DNA of 64,000 bases from Cacajao melanocephalus. Taxonomy: Eukaryota > Chordata > Mammalia > Primates > Pitheciidae. Each line of letters opens with the position of its first letter. The stretch's first letter is position 1. The position numbers and the translations under genes are program-made. The DNA lies in contig CAUYLG010026913.1 of assembly GCA_963573385.1 (NCBI GenBank), forward strand, positions 62,001 to 126,000, given 5' to 3'. The notes beneath the pieces are model-generated. The model searched no databases. It was given only the letters and a program-made list of their open reading frames with translations, and had not been told where the DNA came from. This document shows, one piece after another, positions 26,955 to 40,785 of this stretch.

Positions 26955-27110
26955 GGCCAGGCGTGGTGGCTCATTGTCTCTAATCCCAGCACTTTGGAAG
27001 GCCGAGGTGGGCAGATCACAAGGTCAGTTCAAGACCAGCCTGGCCAATATGGTGAAACCCTGTCTCTACTAAAAATACAAATATTAGCTGGGCATGGTGG
27101 TGCACGCATG
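26955..27110 (+). mobile_element. Alu SINE, 3'-truncated
   Basis: Left arm and start of the right arm of a sense Alu. It stops at ggtgcacgcatg with no poly(A) tail. Confidence 0.9.
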
Positions 27111-27249
27111 TCTGTGCAAACCCACCTCAACTGACATAAACATTGCTTGTAAGCACTCAGTAAATATTTATTTAATGAAGAAAGGAATAAAAGAAAGTGA
27201 ATTCCTAATTGATTTATGATTCAAGAAACTACATTTACCTATCTCAGGA

Positions 27250-27480
27250 AGTTTATTTGTAGAGAAGTATGGAAAGTAACACTACATGAACACTGATTCT
27301 CTGTTAAGCATTTGATCAGAAGTTATGCAAAATATGTTATTTAATTATTTAATTTATTTAATCTATAAAAGAAGAACTGAAGACTCAGTGATGCTAAGTA
27401 ATTTGCTGAATATCATATAGCCAGTATATGGTAAAGTCAGGATAAAGATAAGCCTTGATCTATCTGAGTCTATAGCCCAT
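27250..27480 (-). repeat. MIR-like relic
   Basis: Diverged reverse MIR with gaagaactgaagactcagtgatgctaagtaatttgctgaatatcatatagccagtatatgg. Confidence 0.55.
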
Positions 27481-27576
27481 ATTGTTTTTATTGTACTGTG
27501 TGTCAAGGGAAATATACTTTTAGATGTTTTCGATAAAGAAATTTTAATAAATCAGGTGCTATAAGAAGCAACTGAT

Positions 27577-27870
27577 GGCCTGGCAGAGTAGCACACACCT
27601 GTAATCCCAACACTTTGGGAGCCTGAGGTGGGCAGATCATGAGGTCAAGAGTTCGAAACCAGCCTGGCCAACATGATGAAACACCATCTCTACTAAGAAT
27701 ACAAAAATTAGCTGGTGTGGTGGCACGCGCCTGTAATCCCAGCTACTCAGGAGGCTGAGGCAAGGGAATCACTGGAACCCGGGAAGTGGAGGTTGTCGTG
27801 AGCCGAGATCGTGCCACTGCACTGCAGCCTAGACAATAGAGCAAGACTTCGTCTTGGGGGAAAAAAAGAA
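27577..27870 (+). mobile_element. Alu SINE
   Basis: A full-length sense Alu ending in an A-rich tail at 27860-27870. The left arm has atgaggtcaagagttcg. Confidence 0.93.
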
Positions 27871-28077
27871 ACAGAAGCAGCACCTGGTCAGTCTCTATAA
27901 TTACTATAATTACTCTATAATTCTTTCTCAAACAAAGGGGGCAGCCATTGCTACAAATTGGAAAAAAGTGGCATATTTTATAATATATATCATAAGACCT
28001 ATGTACAAATCAGAGGAAATTTCATGTATTCCATTTCTTAGTACATGCTGTCAAGTAGTGTTTTGCTGAAAGATTTT

Positions 28078-28125
28078 AAAGTTTTTGGTCTAATTTATTA
28101 AAAAAAGTTTTTGGTCTAATTTATT
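28078..28125 (+). repeat. 22-bp tandem duplication
   Basis: The 22-mer aaagtttttggtctaatttatt occurs at 28078-28099 and 28104-28125, identical and separated by four A residues. Confidence 0.95.
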
Positions 28126-29429
28126 TGCTAACTAAATAGCATAGCAGCAAAGGGATGATACCCATTTAGATAAGATGATACAAGAGTTTTAAGATTTTAA
28201 GTGTATGATTTCTCACTACTTTATTGTAATTAATGGTTCAAGAAAAGTCTCAGACCTCTATAAAGAATATCTTCATATATACAAATCCTCAAACATTACA
28301 GAAGTGTTCAAGAAGGAGAATACGCAGGTGGGAAGAGAGTGCATGAGGCCTCAGCTGCGCATGAGGCCAGCTTCAATTCTTCCACCACCATTCCCTTCCA
28401 GCATTTTCCCCTCCACCCTGGGACCTGCCTACATCAGTTCTCATGCTCATTGTAACACCTGGCAACCAATAATATTCTGCCTTCATCACAAGTGTCGGGG
28501 TGGCAGCCTGTATTCAAAAAACACTACTGAAATCTAAAGAAAAGCATATAAAATATAATTACATAAAAATAAAGTGATATAAACCTAGTCCAGTTTCTGA
28601 AATTGAGGCTTCCACTTTAAAAGATCCAATAAGCAGAGATGAACTTTCATCCCCAGGTGAGCTGGTAAACATTACAGATACATTGTTACTTTCTTACAGT
28701 TTTCAGAGCTTCCCTTAGACACATCTTGCTGTTTTCCTGGATAAACCAAATTCTTAGACCCAAACTTCTAGACATTCTAAGAAACCCAGCAGTATAATCC
28801 CATATGTTATTCAGTTATATCACTAATTTCTTGAATGTAGGCATGTGCAGTAGGGCAGGAGAACTCTTCTATCTGTTGATTTCTGGAAAAGCAATAATAA
28901 TATTTGATAAGGTAATTATTAGATCCATTTAATCATTGCTCATAAATAATCAAGTGACATAGCCATCTTTTATATAAAATTTTCAGGTATCTGTAGATTT
29001 CTCATGGTCTTTTTCATTATAAACCTGATTAGATGATATTAATACATAAATATCTGTCTCCCATAGTAATTCCTTTTTCTTTTATATGCAGTTTTAACTG
29101 ATATGCCTGATCTCTGTGTTTTCTTCATTTCTCTTGCTACCCAAAGTCTACAACTAAGCAACATAGTTCTTCTGGACCGCCTGGAGGAAGAGTGGGAAGT
29201 AAGGGGATGACTACTTCCCAGGAACTGGGCTAGGACCTCCCAGATATGAATTTAACAACTTGTTATAATCAGAAAATCCTGGTCAAATTTCAAAGTCACT
29301 TCTCTGGCCACACTTTGTATTATTCTTTCTCATGTTGAAATTTTTCTAACTGATATTTTTATAAGTTCAATGTGTTTTCTTTCTATCTCTCGCTCTCTCT
29401 TTTTTTTTTTTTTCTTTTGTCACTGTTGG

Positions 29430-29640
29430 CTGTTCCTTAACTTTTCGAGGTCCATTTGTATTAAGCCCCTGTCTACACTGTTGTTTGTAACACCTTCCAA
29501 TTTAGCAGCATCTGCAAATTTCATTAACGTGCTATTTACTCCTTCTTCCAGATCATTAATAAATGCTATTTCTTATGTATTAAATTTTGCGGTCGAATAG
29601 ATTTAATTTGCTGTTATAATTTCAATGCATGTTTTCTAAA
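29430..29640 (-). repeat. L3/CR1-type LINE relic
   Basis: ccaatttagcagcatctgcaaatttcattaacgtgctatttactccttcttccagatcattaataaatg resembles the CR1/L3 3' region. Orientation is not certain. Confidence 0.55.
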
Positions 29641-30039
29641 GACACAATGCAGTTAAGAATGGTCTTAACATAGGCTTAAATCCATACCCAGTTTATAGTT
29701 ATTTTACTATTATGCAATCCATTTGTGTTCTCTAATCAGCACTGTTATGAGCTCCATTGAAGCCATAATCTATTGATTTTCTCTTCCCTCTCTTTCAATA
29801 CAGTCATCATCTTGGCTTTAAATTCACAGCAATAGCAGAGTTAGAACTATTGTTGTAGTACCCTAATCCACAGCTATTTATAAAAGGAAATTAAGACTTT
29901 TTTCCTCAGTGGATATTCTTCCACTGATTAAGAAATGCTGTACATTAAAAAATTTATTTTATAACCATAACATTTTATTTTCCTATGGTAGTATCAATGT
30001 TTTAAAAAGAAATAGATTCTAGATCTTTTTTATAAACAA

Positions 30040-30158
30040 GTAAAGGTAATATATACAAATAGTATAAATATATGCTTTATATATTATATAAAATATATTT
30101 GATATTTTATATATTTATGTATATATAAGATATGCATGCACACACATCCTTATTTTAT

Positions 30159-30190
<32 letters not shown>

Positions 30191-30194
30191 GTAA
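30040..30194 (+). repeat. AT-rich block with TA and (CA)n microsatellite
   Basis: An AT-only stretch (30040-30130) is followed by an uninterrupted CA run at about 30160-30180 and a TA run at 30181-30191. It lies directly next to the Alu at 30197. Confidence 0.92.
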
Positions 30195-30196
30195 TT

Positions 30197-30529
<333 letters not shown>

Positions 30530-31340
30530 TGACTTCTACAGACTCTGGGGTGACATGGCTTTTGTGACAGAATTAAACATGTTTAGAGAATGAGGTTTAT
30601 TAAGCTTTTGTTTTGCCTGGGTCAGCATCCTCTACCTTATCAAAACTTCTTACATTTTCAGTAGGATGTGCCTTCCCATATGCCACTTGTTGCAACTCTT
30701 ATGTTCATATATTACAGTTCTAAATAATTATATGTGAGATTAGTCTTCACATTTCTATGTAATATTTCCAGGAAATCTTTTCTTTCAATCTTTCTTCCTT
30801 TTTATCTACAGTGTTCTCTGGATATGACCCCATGGTAATCTTTTCTTTTCCACCTTGAGAAATGTATTTAACCTCTCAAACTCAGCTTCCCCTTCTGTGA
30901 ATCGCCCCCTCATCACTTTCCTATCCATCTCAAAGTGTTTTTGTCAAGTTCAAATGAGGTAATTTACGTAAAAATATTTCATAAAGGCATTATTTTTGTT
31001 GAAACTTAGTAGAGGTAAACATATATATTGTTTTCACTGAGAAATAAAAGCTGGATTTCCAGATGATTTTCCTTGTTGAACTTTTGGCAAATGTCCTTTT
31101 TTTTGGTAGATGTGAAAAGACATGCTCAAAGGAAAGCATATTTGGCTGTCAATGCAATTGAGTTCTGAATCAAGCAATTGAGTAGCAAAATGTTTGTAGT
31201 TTAGAATTTTCTAACTACACAGCATGCAATTTTACTTCCCAGATTGTTAAATAATTCCACAGTAGGCCTTTGAGTTAAGAAAAGATGAGACATAATAAAA
31301 CTGAGTAAAATTTGTTTTCCTATGGAAAACTCTTTTTTAC

Positions 31341-31669
<329 letters not shown>

Positions 31670-32844
31670 TAAAGAGTGGAGCTTCTGTTGAATTGGGTTA
31701 ATTGGGTTATTCATTAGTTTAATTTTCCATCCAGGGTAATTCATCTTATATAAATTTTGGAGGTTCCATGAGAGTTGGTTCTTGAGACAGACACTTTACA
31801 ATGCTCACAAGTGCATCCTCCTGATACGTAACACTCTTTTCATTACCAATCATGTTTTATGATAAATCTCCCCACTTTCAACTTTTTCTTTAGAAATGGC
31901 CTTAGTCTATGATAAAGTCGTTGCTGTTGTTGTTTTCCTGGTGGAGAGAGAAAAGTGAACTCAGGGAGGCACATGGTAGGAAGCAGTAGGTAGATAGAGA
32001 GTATTTGGTTATGGCAGCCCAATCTGATTAATACAGGAGTACTTTAATGGAAAGAATGTTCTATCAGAAAGAAATAGAGAGCGGGGCTAATTATCTAGTA
32101 TGTCCATGTAACTGTAAACCCTTCACACATGCACACATGCATACAAACGCATTTTTGCCTCAACTATTTTAATCAAAATTATTCTTACTACCAGATGTCA
32201 GGGAAAAAATAAAAGTGTTGAAATAACTGGATAATTGCCTAAGTTTTTCACTTTGTTAACACAGAGCAAACCTTTCCAGCCCACTGTGGTAAACATTTCG
32301 AAATAATTATAAGTCAGATTTACAAAATTCTACTGAATTATTTCAGTTGAGTAATCAAAATTCAGCCTCGCTTAGCCAGCCTCCATCTGTCTTGACAACC
32401 AGTTTATCTGGATTATTTTACCATGCAAATTAGTTACATAAACCCCTCCAAGAAGTTTCAGTGTGTTAGATCACACAGCTTAATAGCCATGAGCAACATC
32501 TCCAGTTTCTGGAGGAAGTTGCCTTAGACATGTCTTTAGATGATTCAGATCCTGATGGATCTGGACACTACAAGTTTCAGGGTCAACATCTTGTTACAGA
32601 ACAAAGTACATAGGTATTCTTAAAGTCCTAGGCCCTTCAGTTCCTCACTTGCCATATCTGTAAATGTGTATTATGTGGAGACCAAATTCAAGCTGTCACC
32701 CTTCCCCAGGCTCATAGACAAATCAGGATGGACCTTCAGTATTCTTAGTACAAGAGAACTTGATAACTTGATAAATCCCTTAAGATAAATGCTAATGAGG
32801 ACTTTGAAGTGTCTAAAACTCAAAGATTAGGGCTCTGCAGACAG

Positions 32845-33110
32845 TGTTGCATAGGCATTAAGAACATGGGTCTATCTAATGCAATAGGAGTCAGATAGAC
32901 CTGGATAGAGGCCTGGGTCTGCTACTTGTGAGCTCTGTAACTTGGGGTATTTTACTTAGCCTCTCTGAGCCTCAGTTTCTTCATCTGTAAATTGATATAG
33001 TAGTCAGATTTTCATTTGGATTAAATAAGTCTACATATGTACAGCACTTAAAAATAGGACCTTGCCTAGAGTTGGGTGTTCGGTAATGCTAGCTATTATT
33101 ATTGTTATTA
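32845..33110 (+). repeat. MIR SINE, near full length
   Basis: One of the best-preserved MIRs here: cattaagaacatgggtc, gggtctgctacttgtgagctctg, cctcagtttcttcatctgtaaattg and ggtaatgctagctattattattg. Confidence 0.85.
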
Positions 33111-33165
33111 TTAGTCAATTTTACATGCTCAATATTTGCTGTTATTATTATTGTTGTTGGTGCTA
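33093..33165 (+). repeat. Impure (TTA)n simple repeat
   Basis: Two runs, tattattattgttattatta and ttattattattgttgttg, follow the MIR end. Confidence 0.8.
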
Positions 33166-33693
33166 TTTAATTACCTCAATTATTTCTGTTTTTTTCTGGA
33201 GTTAGTTTTTCTCTTCCTTTATTATTTTCTTTTTATGGGACTAGCTTACTCAGACATCTCTGATGATTGATTGTTGGTTATTGTTTATATGTAAGAATGA
33301 AGAATCATGTTGATTATTTTGGTTAGCTGGCATGGATTATCTCCACTATTGTGAGGTAGATATTTCAGATATACGGCACTTTCCTGAATAGAAAAAATCA
33401 ATGAGAATCTTCAGTACATGATGGGACAAGTAGACCAGCAGGCTTACTGCAGGTCGATATAGTCATAGTTGGCTCAGCTTGTGTGGTTGAGTCAGGGCCA
33501 GCATGCCTTGGACTTTTCTGTCTTATTTCATGAAGTTATAATCCATATGGTGAATGAAAAAATGTGGGAAATTATATTGGAGGCGATTTTTTAAAGGGGC
33601 AGGAAGAGTATCTTGCTAAATATTTAAATGAAAATGTTGCCGATGCTTGAGAGGCCTGTAAAGAAATGATCAGTTATCAAGAAGGTGAAAATC

Positions 33694-33967
33694 AGGCCTG
33701 GGGTGGTGGCTCACATCTGTAATCCCAGAATTTTGGGAAGGCAAGATGGGTGGATCGCTTGAGGTCAGGAGTCCAAAACCAGCTTGGGCAACATGGTGAA
33801 ACCGCATCTCTACTAAAAAATATATAAAAATTAGCCAGGCCTGGTGGTGCATGCCTGTAATCCCAGCTACTCAGGAGGCTGAGGCAGGAGAATCACTTGA
33901 ACCCAGAGGTTTACAGTGAGCAGCAATAGCACCGCTGCACTCCAGCCTGGGCGACAGAGCGAGACGA
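33694..33967 (+). mobile_element. Alu SINE lacking poly(A) tail
   Basis: A sense Alu ending gcgacagagcgagacgagg without the A tail. The right end is probably deleted. Confidence 0.92.
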
Positions 33968-34278
33968 GGAATTAGAAGTTCTTTAACATTATGAAGCCCA
34001 TTGAAAATATCATGGCAGCCTCTAAGGATTTTTTTTTTAAGTAGCTGGGAAAAAAAATCCCCTAAACGTATTACGACTTAGGGGATTTTAAGAGAAAGGA
34101 AAAGTAATGTTAACCTGTATTCTGTGAATTTGTTTCCAAGTGGAATGACAATGACTTGATTAGGCTCTTATTTCCATGAACGTATTCTCTGCTGAAAGTG
34201 TGCTTGGATGCAGCAGAGCTAGAGAAGGCTTTGAATTTTCACTCTTTCTTTTTCTCTCCTATCAGGCTCTGAAATGAA

Positions 34279-34417
34279 TTAGGTTGGTTCAAAAGTAATT
34301 GCAGCTTTTGCCATTACTTTTAATATATCAGTTATGGGAAGACTTTAACTGATATATGGCATATATATGCCATTACTTTTAATGGCAAAAACTGCAATTA
34401 CTTTTGCACCAACCGAA
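34279..34417 (+). mobile_element. MADE1 mariner MITE (Hsmar1-derived) with 59-bp internal insertion
   Basis: The ends ttaggttggttcaaaagtaattgc and gcaattacttttgcaccaacc are the inverted repeats of MADE1, the 80-bp palindromic MITE from which many miR-548 genes arose. Here it is 139 bp. A 44-bp AT-rich insert (34325-34368) is flanked by a perfect 15-bp direct repeat of the element (34310-34324 and 34369-34383). Removing insert plus one repeat leaves exactly 80 bp. The insert contains a 12-bp perfect hairpin stem (34323-34334 with 34346-34357) and the palindrome ggcatatatatgcc. No transposase is encoded. Confidence 0.93.
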
Positions 34418-34525
34418 ACAGGAACCATATTTACTGCTCCTGATGTGAATTATGACATTCATCCTGAGGTGGTAGAAGGAGCTTTCACCAGTTTGGTTTT
34501 ATTTTTGTATATTTTTATTTTGTTT

Positions 34526-34815
34526 GTTTTTTTGAGGCAGGGTCTCACTCTGTCACCCAGGCTGGAGTGCAGTGGCAAGATCATAGCTCACTGTAACTTC
34601 AAACTCCTGGGCTCAAGCAATCCTCCCCCTTCAACCTCCCAAGTAGCTAGGACTATAGGTGCTTGCCACTAGGCCCAGCTAATCTTTCAAATTTTGGTAG
34701 AGATAGCATCTCCCTATGTTGCCCAGGCTGGTCTCAACCTCCTGACCTTAAGCAATCCTTCTTCCTTGGCCTCCCAAAGTACTGGGATTATAGGCACAAG
34801 CCACTGTACCAGGCC
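34526..34815 (-). mobile_element. Alu SINE
   Basis: A full-length antisense Alu, diverged, beginning tttttttgaggcagggtctcac. Confidence 0.92.
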
Positions 34816-35243
34816 TAGTTTTGGTTTTAGATAAGACTATATTACCTATTTTATATCACAACATTTTTGCTATTCCTATTTTTTTTCTTTGGTAGTATCA
34901 TTTTAAGGACAAGGGAACGTGGTAATAGGAGAGTCTTCTGTTTGCTCAGTACAAACAATATCTTCATCCTCAGCCCAAGTAGAGATTTTCAAATTTGGAA
35001 TCGGAAGCTATGAGATTAAAGGGGTCTGCATAAAAAAGAAAACATGACTTAGGGTCCCCAAGAATGATCTACAAACTAAAGAGGGTGGAAAGAATTGGGA
35101 ATAGAAAGAGGAGACCTTGTGACTGCAGCAGAGGAGAAAGAGTTCCAGACGAGATATATCCAATGAGGACTTGTTAAAATGAAATACTCTTGGGTTCTGT
35201 AATGAAACCCCCTTGTCCATGTTTTCTACAAAATATTCAGTAA

Positions 35244-35590
<347 letters not shown>

Positions 35591-35748
35591 AGTGGAGTCA
35601 ATTTCTAATGAAATAAAGAATAGAGAATACGAAAACACATATGGGCCAATCATACGTATTTTAAGAGATATTTCAAATACAACTGAAGCTCCTTCTTGTA
35701 TATGAGTGAATCCCTTCTGTTAATATAAAGAAACGTCATTTCCTGAGT

Positions 35749-35783
35749 AAAGTCTTCTCATAACTGATATATGGCATTTATAT
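35749..35783 (+). repeat. 35-bp sequence copied (both orientations) into the MADE1
   Basis: 35749-35770 matches the reverse complement of 34325-34346 at 21 of 22 bases. 35761-35783 matches 34346-34368 directly at 22 of 23 bases. I do not recognise it as a known repeat. Confidence 0.9.
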
Positions 35784-36009
35784 GATTTATGGGATATTTA
35801 TGAAAGGATTCATATACATACATATACACTTCTATTTTAAAGATAAAACTTTAGGGAAAAGTACTCTAAATCACTTTCCTAAAACCTCACTTACTGTATT
35901 TTGTGAAAATTATTCTCATACTTTGGTTCTTGAACTCCTTTCTGTTACTTTTATTTTGTGACAGCAAAAGCCTGAATAATCAGTCCTCTTGGGGATGAGA
36001 AGAGAGGCA

Positions 36010-36235
36010 GACAGTGCAGCATCATAGCTGACAACATATGCCTTGGAATCAGATATACTTGGTTTGAGATCCCAACTTCTTTCATAATCTAAGCATGAGA
36101 CCTCGGGCAAGATATTTCCTTTCTCTCAGTGTTTCCTCATCAGTAAATAGTGAAACTATTTGTTTCTTAGGTATTTAGAATAAAATCCTGTGCATATGTG
36201 ACTGGCACATAGAGGGTGTTCAATAAATGCCAGAA
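36010..36235 (+). repeat. MIR SINE
   Basis: Near-complete MIR: catatgccttggaatcagatatacttgg ... acctcgggcaag ... ggcacatagagggtgttcaataaatg. Confidence 0.85.
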
Positions 36236-37247
36236 GAACTGGCAGACAAAAAGCATTGATTACTGAACCAGTAAATAGCCCAGAAAATTCTCTTCCAAAG
36301 TCAACATTCAGAAAACTTTGTACTTAAAACTCTGCGTTCCTTAGTGATCTTGCTTTTCTTCTAATTTAAAAAAACAAGTACGGGACTTCCTCTTTTTTTT
36401 CCCCTAGCAACCATCTCATCATGCTCAAAAGATTTCCATGCCCTGTGCTACAGACTTTCTTCAGCTGCTGCAAAGATGTTTTTTTTCTGATGCATAAATG
36501 AACTCTGCACACTAAGCCTATAATACAACTATCACAGTTATTCCCATAATCCCCTCCACCTGCAACTGTTTCAATGTTGACTTAATGTTATTCATTTGCT
36601 TGTGTTGTTATTGAAAACGAATTCTTAATTAAAATGGCCCAGCATCACCTGGCTCATATAGAGTGCCACAAGCAATAATCCCTAATTTAATGTACACTTT
36701 GGCTCATACCTACAATTTAATTTCTGAAACCAGAAATATAAATGGGTTTTTATAATAGCTTCTGAGTATTAGGTGGGAGAAGATGAGGACTGCTAATGAA
36801 GAGCTACTTTCTTAGGAGGCATCTCATAACAATGCATAATTGTTTCTAGGTGAAATAGACTAGGCATGTAAATGAACACACAGGTTAGGCTAAAATCTAA
36901 TTTCTGGCATGATCTATGTCTGTATGACTTGTGTTATATTTTGGCTTAGTTTCTGGTCTACTCTTTCGTATATGAACATTTTATCTGTTGTTAAAAAGTA
37001 TGAGTCTTTTATTCTATTTTCACTTCTCCTCTCTTTTATTCAGTAATTTGAAATGTTTTCTATTCTGCCGCAAATAACTTTTCAATTGTGCCTATATAAA
37101 AATGTGGTATCTTGGTACAATTATTGCAGAAAAAACTTTGCAAAATTGGTTTAACCCAAGTTTGGAATACAAAGGACAGGCGTCTGATGGAACTCTTAAA
37201 CTGCCCCTCTAGCCCAAGTCAATTTCAGTGACTTAAAGCTACCATAT

Positions 37248-37621
<374 letters not shown>

Positions 37622-37669
37622 CTAAAGTACCCCTTTCTGTAGCCTCTCATTATAGCACAGAGACAGGAA

Positions 37670-37840
37670 AGGCACTAATCTTTCTTGAGCACCAAGCACT
37701 CAGTATGCCAGACACTTTCTACACCTGCACTCATTTAGGATTCCCCCAGCCTTTTTGAGGCAGGCATTGTCATTCCCCTTGGCAGATGTAGAAAATGAAG
37801 CTCAAAGAGGTAAAATACCAAAGTTCACAGCTGAGGGCTA
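37670..37840 (-). repeat. MIR SINE
   Basis: Reverse MIR: cttgagcaccaagcactcagtatgccagacact ... gatgtagaaaatgaagctcaaagaggtaaa. Confidence 0.75.
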
Positions 37841-38659
37841 TCGCATTACGACCGTGTAAGCTGCAGCACTCACCACGCAAAGCCTGGTTGAGGAGGTTGA
37901 AGCCTGCCTCTCTGTGAGGTAGTGCCCATGGAGAGAAGGGTTGACTCTTGCCTAATACACACAAGGTTGCTGTGTATACTGGAGGTGGCCCTGATAGAGT
38001 CAAACCAGGTCTGCCTGATCTTCAAGCTGGTTATCTTTCTGCTAATCCTGCTGCTTCCCCAAGAGCTACTAGAGTCACCCTGGAGAAGTACTTTAAACAG
38101 CTGGCTGGACCACGCCTGAAAAACTCTCCCCAAACAAGAGCAGTGGACCTTCCAGCCACTCATACTATGTGCTACCCTCACTCTAGTAGATGGTTTGTGA
38201 AAATAGCAACAAATTTCCCCTCCTTATATCCACAGCTTTGATGATAGGACTTTGTAACGCCAGACATCAAGAGACAGAATTCTTTCTCCACTCTTTGACT
38301 TTTGTCTATCCTCTTGACCATTTTGGTCAGCAAAGCGCTGCAGAAGTGAGAGTGTCCTCTTGGGGCCTCCAGAGTTCTTGCTTATCCTCTTGCTTCCTGG
38401 AAACCCTTCCCAGCCAACAAGTGATGAAACCCAGGATAGCTGGTTGGAGAGTCAGAGGCTGTATAGAACAGAGACAAACTATTCCTTCTGAGACCATCCC
38501 AGACCAGCTAACCGCAGATGCGTGCCTGAGTCCTGCCCTGATCTGCTCAGTCTGGCTCAGATGGCAGAACTGTCCCATTAACCCATCAACTCGTGGTTCA
38601 TGGTTGTTGATTTAAAGGTTGTTTTAAGTCACTACATTTTGGAATGGTTTATTATACAG

Positions 38660-39063
38660 TGTGATGGTTAATTTTGTCAGGTTGGAGGGTGCTTTTAGAT
38701 GAGATTAACATTTAAATTGGTGAGCTGTGGGTAATGCAGACTGCTCTCCATGATGTAGATGGGCCTCATCTAATCCATTAAGGGCACTAAATAGAACAAA
38801 ATGACTGGCCTCCACCAGCAGGAGGAAATGCTCCAGCAGACTGCCTTTGGACTTGATCTGCACCACCAGCCTTCCTGGGTCTCCGCTTGCCGGCCTTCAG
38901 ACTGGAACGGCACCATCGGCTTTCCTGGGTCTCCAGACTGCCAGTCCACACTGCATTTTGGACTTGCCAGTCTACATAATCATGTAAGCCAATCCCTTAT
39001 AATAAATTTCCCTTAAAGCTCATTCTGTTCGTTCTATTTCTCTGGATAACCCTGACTAATACC
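38660..39063 (+). mobile_element. ERVL-type solo LTR (MLT2-like)
   Basis: It begins tgtgatggttaattttgtcag and ends tctggataaccctgactaatac, with atgagattaacatttaaattggtg and a proximal AATAAA at about 38999. This is the widespread ERVL/MLT2 pattern. It has no coding sequence. The exact subfamily is from memory. Confidence 0.7.
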
Positions 39064-40089
39064 CACAGCAGTTGATAAGCTTGCTGATATCGCTGAACCT
39101 CTTTCTTTAGTTACCACAGCTTGGCTAGTGCAGAGCATGTCCCCCAAGAGCTTCTGTGTCTCCTTACCTTGAGCCCTTCTCCTTGCTGGGGAGACGGAAT
39201 CATCAGTCTGTCCCTCTGTCCTAAAATATCAGGACTTCTGCCTGAAGTCATCGATTCTCCTCCATTCCTACCAGATCCTTGATGTTATCACCTGGAGACT
39301 GTTGCCACCTTTCTCTGGCTAAGGAAATAATGAGACCTGATGCAGCTTTTCTAGTCCTCTTTTTGTCTCAGGTGCTGCAAAAACCTGTTCTGAAGAGATT
39401 TATACCAACTTTTGCTCTAATTTTTCTCCTGTACTGGTCCTCCTATTGTAGAATTCCACTGTTCCTGAGTTTGCTCTGGCTGGGAAGAGTCAGAACCCTC
39501 CCAGAGGAAGATGAGGGAAGGAGACTGGGTTGGAATCAGGCAGCTCTCACACGTCCTGGCTCTAGGCTATCTTTCTTCCTCAAATCTGGAGGGAGATGTC
39601 AGAGCCCATGAGCCCATCATGCCTTGTGCTTACTTCCCTGTAGAGCAGGGCTTTGGCCCCAATCTTTCCAAGTTTGAATTGTCCCAGGAACAAAGCTCCT
39701 GGCTTTCTGTCTCAGCATCCTTGACCTTCCCTAGCTGCCTGACAAGCACATGCAAGGGAGCTCGAGCAAGGCGGCCACATTTCCCATTCCCATGCCCTTA
39801 TTCTCTGGGGGTTAGAAACATTCCCTTCACTCCTCCCATCCTGCAGTGTCAGACCACAGGCAGCAGTAGTGTGGTGTATCAACCCACAGGGCAGCAAGGA
39901 TGAACAGAGCTTCTGGGACTGTGATTGTCTTGTGGGCTGTCCTGCCTTGACAGGACACTGGCAAATGAAGCCTCCCTGCTCCCTGCTTGGATACCCACAT
40001 ACTGAGTCCTGGGTCTCTTAGCCACTCCTTCTCTCAGCAGCTGTGCCATACATTGGCAGCTTCAGTCTCCAGGGAGATGATGCAGGTAA

Positions 40090-40785
40090 TTATGAACTAT
40101 GTCCAATGTGGCCATCAGATGGTACAGCCACTGTGGAAGACAGCATGGCAGTTCTCCCCAAAATTAAACAGAATTGCTGTATGATTCAGCAATCCTACTT
40201 CTTTTTTTAAAAAAAAATATATTTTCAGCAATCCTACTTCTTAGTATATATCCCAAAGAACTGAAAAGTTGGGACTTGAACAGATATGTGTTTACCATGT
40301 TCATAAAGCAGCATTATTCACAATAGCCAAAAGGCACAAACAAACCAAACATCTAGCAATGAATGAATGGATAAACAAAATGTAGAATAGACATAAAATG
40401 GAATTCTATTCAACCTTAAAAAGGAAGGAAATTATGATACATGCTACAATTTGGATGGATCTTGAAAACATTATGCTAAGTGAAACAACCCAGACACAAA
40501 AGGATAACTATTGTATAATTTCACCTATACAAAGTCCTGAAAACAGGCAAATTCGTAGAGATAAAAGAATAGTGGTTATCAAGGGCTGGAGGGAAGGAAA
40601 AATGGGGAGTTCTGTTTGGTGGGCACAGAATGTGTTTGGAATGTTGAAAGGTTTTGGAGATGGCTAGTGGCAATGGCTACACAAGGTGAATGTACTAAAT
40701 GCCACCGAATTATTTGCTCAAAAAGGATTTACGTGGTAAATTTCATGTTATGTATCTTTTACCAAAATAAAAAATTTAAAAGTGG
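40090..40785 (+). mobile_element. L1M-type LINE 3' end
   Basis: ORF2 end and 3' UTR of an old L1, e.g. cactgtggaagacagcatggcagttc, gaatggataaacaaaatgtagaatag and ggatggatcttgaaaacattatgc, ending in an A-rich tail. It contains a 39-bp local duplication at 40185-40242. Frames are broken. Confidence 0.88.

Noticed and set aside
34279..34417. Annotating the MADE1 hairpin as a miR-548 family gene
   Set aside because: Only the MITE homology is visible. The interrupted hairpin differs from known 80-bp precursors and expression cannot be judged.
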